A stretch of 64,000 bases of DNA from Desulfobacteraceae bacterium. Lineage in GTDB: Bacteria; Desulfobacterota; Desulfobacteria; Desulfobacterales; Desulfobacteraceae. Positions 52,194 through 60,792 of this stretch are shown here, one piece after another. The translations under genes were made by a program, and so were the position numbers. Where the stretch lies: positions 1-64,000 of the forward strand of contig JADGEQ010000037.1 of the NCBI GenBank assembly GCA_016744295.1, written 5' to 3'. Numbering within the stretch: the first letter of the stretch is position 1; the number at the start of each line of letters is the position of its first letter. The notes beneath the pieces are model-generated. The model saw only the letters and a program-made list of their open reading frames with translations. It was not told the origin of the DNA and did no database searches.

Positions 52194-53465
52194 ATGGCCA
52201 AAAAAGAGGAAACCAATGAGCAGTTTTTCTGTTCTTTTTGTGGGAAAAATCAAAAAGAAGTCAAAAAGCTGATCGCAGGGCCAAGTGTTTACATTTGCAA
52301 TGAATGCATTAAGCTGTGCAGTGATATCATTGAAGATGAGGAAAAAGAAAGGGAAAAGGAAAACAAGGAAGAGAGCGAAGAGACCAAGGAGTTTATGGTG
52401 CCCAAAGAGATAAAGGGTATGCTTGATTCCTATGTGATTGAGCAGGACAAGGCCAAAAAAGTTTTGTCCGTTGCTGTGTATAATCACTATAAGCGCCTGG
52501 CCTCGGTAGTCGAAAAGAACAGTGATGACGTCGAGATTCAAAAATCAAATGTTTTGATTATCGGCCCCACCGGTTGCGGTAAAACCCTTCTTGCCCAGAC
52601 CCTAGCCAGATTTCTTGATGTCCCCTTTGCCATTGCAGACGCAACAGCTCTCACAGAGGCCGGCTATGTGGGGGAGGATGTGGAGAACATTGTCCTTTCC
52701 CTGGTTCAAAATGCGGATTATGATATTGAAAAGGCCCAGAAAGGCATCATCTATATAGATGAAATCGATAAGATTTCCCAGCGGGGAGATAATCCTTCCA
52801 TTACAAGGGATGTTTCAGGGGAAGGGGTACAGCAGGCACTTTTGAAAATTATCGAAGGTACTATTGCCAGTATCCCGCCCAAGGGCGGAAGGAAACATCC
52901 CCAGCAGGATTATGTAAAGGTGGATACCTCCAATATTCTTTTTGTTTGCGGCGGTACCTTCACCGGTCTTGAGAAGGTGGTTGAAAGGCGGATAACCCAA
53001 AAAACAATGGGGTTTGGTGCCAAAATAGCCGAAAAAAAAGAGGTCAACCTCGGTGAACTTCTGGGTCAGGTCAAACCTGAGGATTTGATAAAGTTCGGGT
53101 TGATTCCAGAGTTTCTGGGCAGATTGCCCATTGTCACTGCCATAGGGGAACTCAATGAGAACTCCCTGGTTAAGATTTTGACAGAGCCAAAAAATGCGCT
53201 TGTCAAACAATACCAGGAGCTTTTCAAGGTAGAAGGGGTGAAGCTTCAGTATACGGATGAGGCCCTGGTGGCCATGGCCAAGGAAGCGGTCGTTAGAAAA
53301 TCCGGGGCCAGAGGTCTTCGCGCTATAATGGAGGAAACCATGCTGGATATTATGTATGAGATCCCTTCCAAGGAGAATGTTGTGGAGTGTGTGGTGGGAG
53401 AAGAAGTTGTTTTGAAAAATGAAGAGCCCATTCTCCTGTATGAACAGCCCAAAAAACAGGCCTGA
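52194..53465 (+). CDS. clpX: ATP-dependent Clp protease ATP-binding subunit ClpX
   Basis: About 423 residues. Zinc-binding domain CSFCGKNQKEVKKL and ICNECIKLC at the N-terminus; AAA+ core with Walker A GPTGCGKTLLAQ, Walker B GIIYIDEIDK, sensor and the ClpP-docking IGF-like loop (TMGFGAKI region). Recognises tagged proteins and feeds them to ClpP. Its ribosome binding site lies in the clpP end, and lon begins shortly after. Confidence 0.98.
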   Translation: MAKKEETNEQFFCSFCGKNQKEVKKLIAGPSVYICNECIKLCSDIIEDEEKEREKENKEESEETKEFMVPKEIKGMLDSYVIEQDKAKKVLSVAVYNHYKRLASVVEKNSDDVEIQKSNVLIIGPTGCGKTLLAQTLARFLDVPFAIADATALTEAGYVGEDVENIVLSLVQNADYDIEKAQKGIIYIDEIDKISQRGDNPSITRDVSGEGVQQALLKIIEGTIASIPPKGGRKHPQQDYVKVDTSNILFVCGGTFTGLEKVVERRITQKTMGFGAKIAEKKEVNLGELLGQVKPEDLIKFGLIPEFLGRLPIVTAIGELNENSLVKILTEPKNALVKQYQELFKVEGVKLQYTDEALVAMAKEAVVRKSGARGLRAIMEETMLDIMYEIPSKENVVECVVGEEVVLKNEEPILLYEQPKKQA

Positions 53466-53528
53466 AACCGAAAGTTTGTCTGAATGATTAAAATTTCCAA
53501 GTTTTTTAACCAGGACGGTAATGAAAAA

Positions 53529-55832
53529 ATGAAAAAAACACTGCCGCTGGTACCCCTGCGGGATATGGTTTTGTTTCCAAACATCACCACCTCTGTCTTT
53601 GTGGGAAGGGATAAGTCTGTCAAGGCCTTGTCCGAGGCTATGGCCGCTGATAAAAAGATTTTTCTGACCACCCAAAAGGATCCCGAAGTTCTTAAGCCCA
53701 CCATCCATGATATTTTCCAGGTGGGGACCGAGGCAAAAATCACCCAATTGCTTCGGCTGCCCGATGGTACGGTAAAGGCCCTTGTTGAGGGATGTTCCCG
53801 GGGGAAAATTATTAAACTTACAGATGAAGAGGGATATCTGGCAGTTGAATATGTGCCGGTTGTGGAAACGCCTATCCCTGCGGCTGCCTCGGAAGCGGCC
53901 ATGCGAACGGTTTTTGAGGCGTTTCAAAACTATGCGAATTTGTCTGGTGTGGTTTCCAAAAGTTTTTTTAAGGGGCTGGAGGCATTGGCTAGCCAGGAGT
54001 CCAGATATGCTGATACCATTGCTTCCCAACTTCCCTTTAAGGTGGGCGAGAAGCAGGAGCTGTTGGAGTGCGGTGATATTGAGAAGCGCTTTTTTCTTCT
54101 GCTCAAACTGGTCCAAAAGGAAACGGAAGTTTTTTCCATGTCCCAGAAGATTAAGGGGCGGGTTAAGGAGCAGATGGAAGCACTTCAGAAAAAGCATTAT
54201 CTGAATGAACAGATGCGTGCCATCAAAAAAGAAATGGATGAAGATGGGGAATCTTCAGAGTTTTCAGATCTTGAAAAAAAGATAAAGCAAAAGCGAATGT
54301 CCAGGGAGGCAGCCGGGGTTGTCCGCCGGGAACTGGATAAGCTCAAAATGATGTCTCCCATGTCTTCCGAGGCCACCGTGGTCAGAAATTATATTGACTG
54401 GCTTACTTGTCTTCCCTGGTTTCGAAAAAAGCGAGCTAAAAATGATCTGAAAACGGCAGAAGCCATTCTGGATCGTGATCATTTTGGTCTTGAGAAACCC
54501 AAGGAAAGAATTCTTGAATATTTGGCCGTTCAGATTTTGGTCAAAAAAATCAAGGGACCCATTCTCTGTCTGGTGGGGCCACCCGGAGTGGGCAAAACAT
54601 CATTGGCTCGATCGGTTGCCTCGGCCACAGGAAGGGGATTTGCCCGTATATCCCTGGGAGGGGTTAGGGATGAGGCAGAGATTCGCGGGCATCGGCGGAC
54701 CTATGTGGGGGCCATGCCCGGAAAAATTATCCAGACATTGAAAAAAACAGGGTATAATAACCCGGTTTTCTGTCTTGATGAGATAGACAAGATGACCTCT
54801 GATTTTAGGGGAGACCCCTCTTCTGCGCTTCTGGAGGCCTTGGATCCGGAACAGAACAAGAATTTCAATGATCATTATCTTGAAGTGGACTATGATTTGT
54901 CGGAGATTCTATTTATCACCACTGCCAATACCCTGTATGATATACCAGCACCCCTGAGGGACAGGATGGAGGTCATTCAGATTCCAGGTTATACGGAATA
55001 TGAAAAAGAGCACATTGCCAAGGGGTTTTTAATACCCAAACAATTAAGGGAAAATGGACTGGAAGATTCAGATGCTCTGTTCTCAAAAAAAGCGATCCAA
55101 GCCATTATCAAATACTATACCAGGGAAGCAGGTGTCAGGAATTTGGAGCGGGAAATTTCGTCGGTATTAAGAAAAATTGCAACCCAAATTGTTAAGACAG
55201 ACAAACGAAAGCGTTGCCAGATTACAACCACCACGGTGTTAAAGTATCTGGGGCAGCCAAAATTTCGTGACAGCGCCCTTGAAAAAGAAGATAAGGCAGG
55301 TATTGTTACCGGTCTTGCCTGGACCCAGGCCGGTGGACAATTGCTCACCATTGAAGCGGTGACCATGCCTGGCAAGGGGAGGGTTATGGTGACCGGAAAA
55401 CTGGGGGATGTAATGAAAGAGTCTTCCCAGGCAGCTGTCAGTTATGTTCGTTCCAGAAGCAAGGTACTTGGGATTCGGGAGGATTTTTACAAGGACACCG
55501 ATATCCATATCCATGTGCCCGAGGGAGCCATTCCCAAGGACGGCCCATCAGCTGGTATCGCCATGTGCACAGCCGTTGTATCTATCCTTACGGAAAAGCC
55601 GGTGAGCCGGACCGTTGCTATGACCGGCGAAATTACACTGCGCGGCCGGGTGCTGCCCATTGGCGGACTTAAGGAAAAATTGCTGGCTGCCCATGCCAAT
55701 GGTATCCAAAAAGTGATTGTGTCAATGGAAAATCAGAAAGATGTTCAGGAGATCCCCAAGTCCATTCAAAAACAGCTGGAAATCGTATTTGTGGATGATA
55801 TGAGCCAGGTGTTGGAGCATGCGCTGGTCTGA
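53529..55832 (+). CDS. lon: ATP-dependent protease Lon
   Basis: About 767 residues from ATG 53529 (MKKTLPLVPLRDMVLFPN) with AGGACGG ten bases upstream; the frame is open to ATG 53484 without such a site. N-domain, helical linker (LNEQMRAIKKEMDEDGESSE), AAA+ with Walker A GPPGVGKTSLARS and the GGVRDEAEIRGHRRTYVGAM stretch, and the protease domain with catalytic Ser in KDGPSAGIAMCT and Lys in VLPIGGLKEKLLAAH. Lon degrades misfolded and regulatory proteins. It closes the proteolysis block. Confidence 0.97.
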   Translation: MKKTLPLVPLRDMVLFPNITTSVFVGRDKSVKALSEAMAADKKIFLTTQKDPEVLKPTIHDIFQVGTEAKITQLLRLPDGTVKALVEGCSRGKIIKLTDEEGYLAVEYVPVVETPIPAAASEAAMRTVFEAFQNYANLSGVVSKSFFKGLEALASQESRYADTIASQLPFKVGEKQELLECGDIEKRFFLLLKLVQKETEVFSMSQKIKGRVKEQMEALQKKHYLNEQMRAIKKEMDEDGESSEFSDLEKKIKQKRMSREAAGVVRRELDKLKMMSPMSSEATVVRNYIDWLTCLPWFRKKRAKNDLKTAEAILDRDHFGLEKPKERILEYLAVQILVKKIKGPILCLVGPPGVGKTSLARSVASATGRGFARISLGGVRDEAEIRGHRRTYVGAMPGKIIQTLKKTGYNNPVFCLDEIDKMTSDFRGDPSSALLEALDPEQNKNFNDHYLEVDYDLSEILFITTANTLYDIPAPLRDRMEVIQIPGYTEYEKEHIAKGFLIPKQLRENGLEDSDALFSKKAIQAIIKYYTREAGVRNLEREISSVLRKIATQIVKTDKRKRCQITTTTVLKYLGQPKFRDSALEKEDKAGIVTGLAWTQAGGQLLTIEAVTMPGKGRVMVTGKLGDVMKESSQAAVSYVRSRSKVLGIREDFYKDTDIHIHVPEGAIPKDGPSAGIAMCTAVVSILTEKPVSRTVAMTGEITLRGRVLPIGGLKEKLLAAHANGIQKVIVSMENQKDVQEIPKSIQKQLEIVFVDDMSQVLEHALV

Positions 55833-55860
55833 GACCAAAATCCAGAATCATAAAAATATA

Positions 55861-55899
55861 AAGGCCTCTCGATCCATAAAGATTGGGGGGCCTTTTTTT
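55861..55899 (+). terminator. Terminator after lon
   Basis: AAGGCCTCTCGATC at 55861-55874 pairs with GATTGGGGGGCCTT at 55881-55894, followed by TTTTTTA. Confidence 0.88.
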
Positions 55900-55951
55900 A
55901 CGCCTTTTTTTATAAAATAGAAGTTGTTCTATGTCTCTCCGGTGAATGCTG

Positions 55952-57028
55952 TCATCCTTCCAGTATGGAAATGAAATCAGACATGGCAGAAATTTCGTCT
56001 TTAGTAGTAAGCTTTCTGCGGATTTGAATCATTTTATCATGGGTTTTTTTGTCCATGAGAAGATCCTCTTTACGGGTGCCGGATTTATTGATGTTAATGG
56101 CGGGCCAGATCCGTTGCTCTGCACACTCCCGGGACAGGAGAAGATCCATGTTACCGGTTCCTTTGAACTCCTGGAAGATGATATCATCCATTCGGCTACC
56201 TGTATCCACTAGGATCGTGGCCATTATGGTGAGGGAACCACCGTTTTCAAGTTTTCTGGCTGCTCCAAATATTTTTCTGGGAAATTCCATGGCATTGGCA
56301 CCCAGGCCACCGCTCATGGTCTTGCCGTGGCTGTCCGTGTCTGCATTAAAGGCCCGGGTCATGCGGGTAAGAGAATCTATGAAAACAACGGCATCCTCCC
56401 CAATTTCTGCACAGCGGATGGCCGTGTGCATGGCTAACCGCGTCATTCTCATGTGCTGTCCGATCTGCTGGTCAGCAGAAGAATAAAGTACATGGGCCTC
56501 TGTCAGTCCTCGCCTGAAATCAGTTACTTCTTCAGGGCGTTCATCCACCAGAAGAACAAAGACCTTTGACTCGGGATGGTTACTGACCACGGAGTTGGCC
56601 ATATGGCGTAAAATAGTTGTTTTTCCGGACTTAGGAGGCGCAATGATTAACCCTCTTTGTCCCTTGCCGAGGGGGGCGATGAGGTCCAGTGCCTGGCCTG
56701 TGACATCATCTTCATTCTGAGCCATGGTATATTTCTCAAAGGGATTAATGCTGGTCTGATCCTGAAGCATTGGTATGTTTATGAAATCATCAAAGGGCAT
56801 ATTGTTAATGGTCTCTATGCGTATCAGGGCTAGATTAAGATTTCTGGGACCCTTTTTTTCACCCAGTCCCTGGATAAAACAACCTTCCCTAAGGTTCAAT
56901 TTCCGGATAAGGCTATTGGGGACATAGGGGTTTTCCGGCTGGGGTTGAAAGTTTTCTTCAATGGTTCTTAAAAAACCAAAACCTTTGTCCATTATTTCGA
57001 GGTAACCTTGCACGGGTTCCATGCTCAA
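55952..57028 (-). CDS. Short, divergent Rho-type RNA helicase
   Basis: About 358 residues, against about 420 for E. coli Rho. The N-terminal helical Rho_N subdomain is missing: the protein opens straight into the cold-shock-like RNA-binding domain (VQGYLEIMDKGFGFLRTIEE). The ATPase has Walker A GLIIAPPKSGKTTIL, VFVLLVDERPEEVTDFRRG, Walker B AVVFIDSLTRMTRAFNAD and the end GTRKEDLLMDK. The segment after RRGLTEAHVL, normally ASTFDEP, is SSADQQIGQHMRMTRLAMHT. AGGAGTTTGAGC precedes the ATG. Rho hexamers pull RNA from RNA polymerase; a paralog with altered targets or the main Rho of this organism are both possible. Confidence 0.85.
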   Translation of the reverse strand: MSMEPVQGYLEIMDKGFGFLRTIEENFQPQPENPYVPNSLIRKLNLREGCFIQGLGEKKGPRNLNLALIRIETINNMPFDDFINIPMLQDQTSINPFEKYTMAQNEDDVTGQALDLIAPLGKGQRGLIIAPPKSGKTTILRHMANSVVSNHPESKVFVLLVDERPEEVTDFRRGLTEAHVLYSSADQQIGQHMRMTRLAMHTAIRCAEIGEDAVVFIDSLTRMTRAFNADTDSHGKTMSGGLGANAMEFPRKIFGAARKLENGGSLTIMATILVDTGSRMDDIIFQEFKGTGNMDLLLSRECAEQRIWPAININKSGTRKEDLLMDKKTHDKMIQIRRKLTTKDEISAMSDFISILEG

Positions 57029-57294
57029 ACTCCTTAATTCAAACTTGCGGATATTGCTTTAACGATAAAAAAGACGGGTTAAGGATTCACTATTTTCTCC
57101 TTGTAACTCCAAATCCCAGAAGAAAAAAAAGAAAAAAGGCCCTGCTTGAAATTTTATCGGGTAATTGTATTCGTGTATCTCAAGTACGAGCCCTAAATAT
57201 ACCATTAATAGACATTCGTTGCAAGGTGCTTTGTTAAGATTCAGGTATCATTGTTTAGGTAATATTGAAAAAGTGAAGTTAAATTATTTAGTGC

Positions 57295-57323
57295 TTGACA
57301 CCATTTTTGTTTGTTGTTATAAC
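57295..57323 (+). promoter_or_regulatory. Promoter of the tRNA-Val/tRNA-Asp unit
   Basis: TTGACA at 57295-57300, 17 bases, TATAAC at 57318-57323, about 12 bases before the tRNA-Val 5' end. Confidence 0.9.
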
Positions 57324-57335
57324 GTCTCTGCTTTT

Positions 57336-57411
57336 GGGCGATTAACTCAGCTGGTAGAGTGCAACCCTTACAAGGTTGAAGTCGCAGGTTCGAGCCCTGC
57401 ATCGCCCACCA
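57336..57411 (+). tRNA. tRNA-Val (anticodon TAC)
   Basis: 76 bases with encoded CCA. Acceptor GGGCGAT/ATCGCCC, anticodon loop CTTACAA with stem AACC/GGTT, T-arm GCAGGTTCGAGCCCTGC. Confidence 0.97.
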
Positions 57412-57427
57412 AAAGTATGTGAGATCC

Positions 57428-57504
57428 GGGGGTGTAGTTCAGTTGGTTAGAACGCTTGCCTGTCACGCAAGAGGCCGCGAGTTCGAGTCTCGTCACTCCC
57501 GCCA
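57428..57504 (+). tRNA. tRNA-Asp (anticodon GTC)
   Basis: 77 bases with encoded CCA. Acceptor GGGGGTG pairs with CACTCCC including one G-U; anticodon loop in CTTGCCTGTCACGCAAG; T-arm GCGAGTTCGAGTCTCGT. It stands 16 bases after tRNA-Val in the same transcript. Confidence 0.97.
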
Positions 57505-57510
57505 TTATAT

Positions 57511-57552
57511 AAGGAGGAATATTTATCACTAAATATTCCTCCTTTTTTTTTG
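57511..57552 (+). terminator. Terminator of the tRNA unit
   Basis: AAGGAGGAATATTT at 57511-57524 pairs with AAATATTCCTCCTT at 57531-57544, followed by a run of Ts. Confidence 0.95.
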
Positions 57553-57568
57553 ACTTGTTTTTTTAGTT

Positions 57569-57618
57569 AAAAAAAACGGTGATTTTCATGTCAATGTTTA
57601 TATCAAGGAAAATCACCG
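57569..57618 (-). terminator. Terminator of leuB
   Basis: CGGTGATTTTC at 57577-57587 pairs with GAAAATCACCG at 57608-57618; on the minus strand an eight-base T-run follows (A-run at 57569-57576). It lies 48 bases past the leuB stop. Confidence 0.85.
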
Positions 57619-57666
57619 CATGTATATCAGCCTAGGCCAGTTGGTGGTCTAACCGGGCTATAGCTT

Positions 57667-58752
57667 CTATGCCTTGGCCATCAATTCTTTTAAAATTGCA
57701 TCTCCCATGGCCATGGTATTTACAGATTTTTGGTTCTGGGATGTCAGATCTGCCGTGAAGATTTGTGCTTCCAAAACCCTGGAAATTGCCGATTCTATGG
57801 CGTCTGCAGCATCAGAAAGACCAAGGGTATATTTGAGCATCATGGCCCCGGAAAGAATTTGGGCAATGGGGTTGGCAATGCCCTTGCCTGCAATATCCGG
57901 TGCAGATCCTCCTGCGGGTTCATATAGGCCAAATTTTTCTTCGTTTAGGCTGGCCGAGGCAAGCAGGCCCATGGAACCGGTGATCATGGCGCATTCATCT
58001 GAAATAATGTCTCCGAACATATTGCCACACAGCAATACATCAAACTGGTGTGGATTGCGAATCAGCTGCATGGTTGCGTTGTCCACATAAATGTGGTTCA
58101 GGGTAACATCGGGGTATTCCCTTGCTATTTGTGTAACTGTTTCACGCCAGAGTACCATGGAAAACAATACATTGGCCTTGTCAACCGAGGTGACGATTCG
58201 GTTGCGCTTCTGGGCGGCTTCAAAGGCCATCCTGGCGATTCGTTCAATTTCAAATCTTGAGTATACCATTGTATCAAAGGCCATCTCATCTTTTCCTGTC
58301 CCCTTTCTTCCCTTTGGCTCACCAAAATAGATGCCGCCGGTGAGTTCTCTTACGCAGAGGATGTCAAAACCATCTTTCACAATTGCAGGCTTCAGGGGAG
58401 AGGCCGATGCAAGTGTGGGGAATACCTTGGCTGGTCTTAGGTTGCAATAGAGACCAAAATGCTTTCTTAGGGGGAGTAGGGCGCCTCTTTCGGGTTGCTC
58501 TGCCGGGGGAAGAAGTTCCCATTTGGGGCCTCCTACTGATCCGAATAAAATGGCATCGCTATTTTCACAGATGGAAAGGGTCGATGCTGGCAAGGCGTTG
58601 CCGTGGTTGTCTATGGCAGCCCCGCCGACATCGGCAAACTCGTACTCAAGGGTAAATCCATATATGATAGCTGCGGCATCCAGTATTTTAACCGCTTGTT
58701 CCATGACCTCGGGTCCAATTCCATCGCCTGGGAGTACTGCAATTTTGCTCAA
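57667..58752 (-). CDS. leuB: 3-isopropylmalate dehydrogenase
   Basis: About 361 residues from a TTG at 58752 (SKIAVLPGDGIGPEVMEQAV), with GGAG ten bases upstream; another TTG nine bases earlier is too close to it. Motifs of the isocitrate/isopropylmalate dehydrogenase fold: LRKHFGLYCNLRPAKVFPTL, VRELTGGIYFGEPKGRKGTG, VTSVDKANVLFSMVLWRE, DNATMQLIRNPHQFDVLLCG and LYEPAGGSAPDIAGKGIANP. It oxidises and decarboxylates 3-isopropylmalate in leucine synthesis with NAD. No other leu gene is in the window. Confidence 0.95.
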   Translation of the reverse strand: MSKIAVLPGDGIGPEVMEQAVKILDAAAIIYGFTLEYEFADVGGAAIDNHGNALPASTLSICENSDAILFGSVGGPKWELLPPAEQPERGALLPLRKHFGLYCNLRPAKVFPTLASASPLKPAIVKDGFDILCVRELTGGIYFGEPKGRKGTGKDEMAFDTMVYSRFEIERIARMAFEAAQKRNRIVTSVDKANVLFSMVLWRETVTQIAREYPDVTLNHIYVDNATMQLIRNPHQFDVLLCGNMFGDIISDECAMITGSMGLLASASLNEEKFGLYEPAGGSAPDIAGKGIANPIAQILSGAMMLKYTLGLSDAADAIESAISRVLEAQIFTADLTSQNQKSVNTMAMGDAILKELMAKA

Positions 58753-58761
58753 CCTAATCAA

Positions 58762-59108
58762 TCTCCATTTATTTGTTAATGTTTTTAGTGGTTTATCATA
58801 TATTAATTATAATTTTATGCAATACTAAAATTTAGCTATTATAAAAATAATTTATCTATACTGGAATTGTAGCAATGGTTTTTAGCGGGCAAGTGGTGTT
58901 GAGTCGTCTGTATTTTGCGGGTGGCCAGGGGAATGTGGATGTATTTAAAATTCTGCCGTTGCCATAGGAAGTCAATGGAACAGCAAAAAGAGCCCGGACA
59001 GAGGAAAATCCATGGAAAATTAAGGGCCTGTTTCAAGGACCTAGTATAAAATGAACGGTTAAAAATATGAGGTTTTGACTCCAGACCCTGCCGGCAGGTA
59101 AGAAAAAA
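58762..59108. other. Intergenic region between leuB and the cold-shock gene
   Basis: About 350 bases with no plausible gene. It is AT-rich next to leuB, where its promoter should lie; no other clear signal. Confidence 0.5.
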
Positions 59109-59146
59109 AGACCCTATAAAATAAAGAGAATAGCGCCTTCGGGTCT
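59109..59146 (-). terminator. Probable terminator of the cold-shock gene
   Basis: AGACCC at 59109-59114 pairs with GGGTCT at 59141-59146; on the minus strand seven Ts follow (A-run at 59103-59109). The 26-base loop is longer than usual. Confidence 0.6.
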
Positions 59147-59147
59147 A

Positions 59148-59348
59148 TTACACTTTTAAAACTTTGGTAGCAGACAGTCCTTTTTCACTCTCCCGGCTTT
59201 CAAATTCAACTATTTCTCCCTGGGCGAGTGTTTTAAATCCCGGCATTTCAATGGCAGAGTGATGGACAAAAATGTCTTCCCCAGCTTCCTGGGCAATAAA
59301 CCCAAACCCTTTTTTCGCATTAAACCACTTGATTGTTCCCTGCTGCAA
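59148..59348 (-). CDS. Cold-shock protein (CspA family)
   Basis: 66 residues, one cold-shock domain: GTIKWFNAKKGFGFIAQEAG with RNP1 (KGFGFI), then DIFVHHSAI (RNP2) and LAQGEIVEFESRESEKGLSA. Such proteins bind single-stranded RNA and DNA and melt structure in the cold. About 150 bases of AT-rich upstream sequence (59349-59500) can hold the long structured leader typical of csp mRNAs. It is a single-gene unit between terminators. Confidence 0.96.
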   Translation of the reverse strand: MQQGTIKWFNAKKGFGFIAQEAGEDIFVHHSAIEMPGFKTLAQGEIVEFESRESEKGLSATKVLKV

Positions 59349-59500
59349 GGTTCTACTCCTTTGTCATTGTAAAGCTGTCTATTAAAGGTCTTTTTTCTGA
59401 AAGTGCAATGGACTATTTATAAAGAAAGACACGTCAGGCTGTCATTGGAAAATACTGCATATTGGAATATTACTGATTTTCGATAAATGCAAGCAAAAAA

Positions 59501-59530
59501 AAAGGAGGCTGATATGTATCAGCCTCCTTT
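59501..59530 (-). terminator. Terminator of the qmoABC operon
   Basis: AAAGGAGGCTGAT at 59501-59513 pairs with ATCAGCCTCCTTT at 59518-59530 over a four-base loop; on the minus strand a T-run follows (A-run ending at 59503). Confidence 0.95.
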
Positions 59531-59553
59531 TGTAAAGAAAATGAACCTAGGCG

Positions 59554-60756
59554 CTATTTTCTGTTTCCATATTCTGCATAGGCCATGGCAGTGAGTCTGT
59601 AAACAAGATGTGCCATTTTTGAAAAGGGCAGGAATGCAAACAGGTTGACGATGGCAATCAGATGCACATAATAAAGCGCATAGGAAATATATTCCAAATG
59701 GGCAAGACGGGCCATTTCAGTCAGCATACCGGACAATCCTAGAACAAACACAACCCCCAGAATAAACCAATCTTTGTAAGCTGTCAGCTGGTCTTTGTTG
59801 TCCAGACGGTTTTTAATCATCAAGCCGGAACCGATGACCAGAGAAACCCCGGCAATATTGGCAAGCCATTTAATGGGGTTTAACTGGGGGTAGGGACCGG
59901 GGTATCCGCCAAGATACAGCATGGTTCCACATACTGCTGTGACAATGAAAAGTCCGATAAAACCGTACAATACCATCATGTGCGGTGTGGCACGGTCTTT
60001 ATTGGCTTCACATTCGTTGAACTTGTCATGCTTGAGTACGGTGGGAATAACCCGGATCAGTGCCTGGAAAAGTTCTTTATAGTCCAGGTTGGTCTTGTCG
60101 GTTTTTCCTTCCAATATTGCATTGGCATGAATATCAACAATAAAGCGTTTTAGTGCCAGCAGGAAGACAATGACAGCAAAGGTAGCTGTTGGAATCATTG
60201 TCAGATCCACAAACCAAGTGGAAAAGAAATCTGCATGGGAGATGATATGTTCGCCCTCATGGGCATGGGACCAGTGAAGGCGACCCCCAAGGACATCCCC
60301 AAAGATGACATTGAAAATTTTGGTCATGGTATCACCGAAGTTCATGGTGATAAAGGCAAGAATGGCAATCCAGATTGCCGGGATGCCGATCAGGTAGGGC
60401 AGCTTTTTCGGATCATTCACCGCTAGGGCCAGCGCTTTGGGCGTGGCATATTCAATAATTGCAGCAGAACGGACAGCCGAAAGTACATCTCCGGGAGCAG
60501 CTCCCCTGGGGCAAAGGTCCGTACAATCGCCACACTGGTGGCAAAGCCAGATATCACCGTTGCCGATCAGTTTATCCTTCAGACCCCAGGATGCGGCAAT
60601 CATTTCTTTTCTGGGAAAAGGGCTGTCCTCTGGCGCAATGGGGCAGGCAACAGAGCAGGTGGCGCATTGGTAACACTTTTTCAGTGTTTCTCCGCCAAGG
60701 CCCTTCAGCTGGGCAATAAACCCAAGATCCGGTTGAGCAAGATATTTTTCAGTCAT
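59554..60756 (-). CDS. qmoC: Quinone-interacting membrane-bound oxidoreductase subunit QmoC
   Basis: About 400 residues from ATG 60756 with GGAGGT eight bases upstream. N-terminal HdrC-like domain with two [4Fe-4S] motifs: CYQCATCSVACP and CHQCGDCTDLCPRG. The C-terminal part has about six membrane helices of the nitrate reductase gamma/HdrE type with histidines for heme b (WSHAHEGEHII, YISYALYYVHLIAIVNLFAF). QmoC is the membrane anchor that meets menaquinone and passes electrons to QmoAB and then APS reductase in sulfate reduction. It closes the operon. Confidence 0.96.
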   Translation of the reverse strand: MTEKYLAQPDLGFIAQLKGLGGETLKKCYQCATCSVACPIAPEDSPFPRKEMIAASWGLKDKLIGNGDIWLCHQCGDCTDLCPRGAAPGDVLSAVRSAAIIEYATPKALALAVNDPKKLPYLIGIPAIWIAILAFITMNFGDTMTKIFNVIFGDVLGGRLHWSHAHEGEHIISHADFFSTWFVDLTMIPTATFAVIVFLLALKRFIVDIHANAILEGKTDKTNLDYKELFQALIRVIPTVLKHDKFNECEANKDRATPHMMVLYGFIGLFIVTAVCGTMLYLGGYPGPYPQLNPIKWLANIAGVSLVIGSGLMIKNRLDNKDQLTAYKDWFILGVVFVLGLSGMLTEMARLAHLEYISYALYYVHLIAIVNLFAFLPFSKMAHLVYRLTAMAYAEYGNRK

Positions 60757-60792
60757 ACTTATATACCTCCATATATTTTTGCAAGTTTACCG

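Noticed and set aside
52815..54197. Minus-strand open frame of 460 codons across clpX and lon
   Set aside because: Both plus-strand genes are unmistakable; the antisense frame is a by-product of codon bias, rich in His, Leu and Phe, with no recognisable domain.
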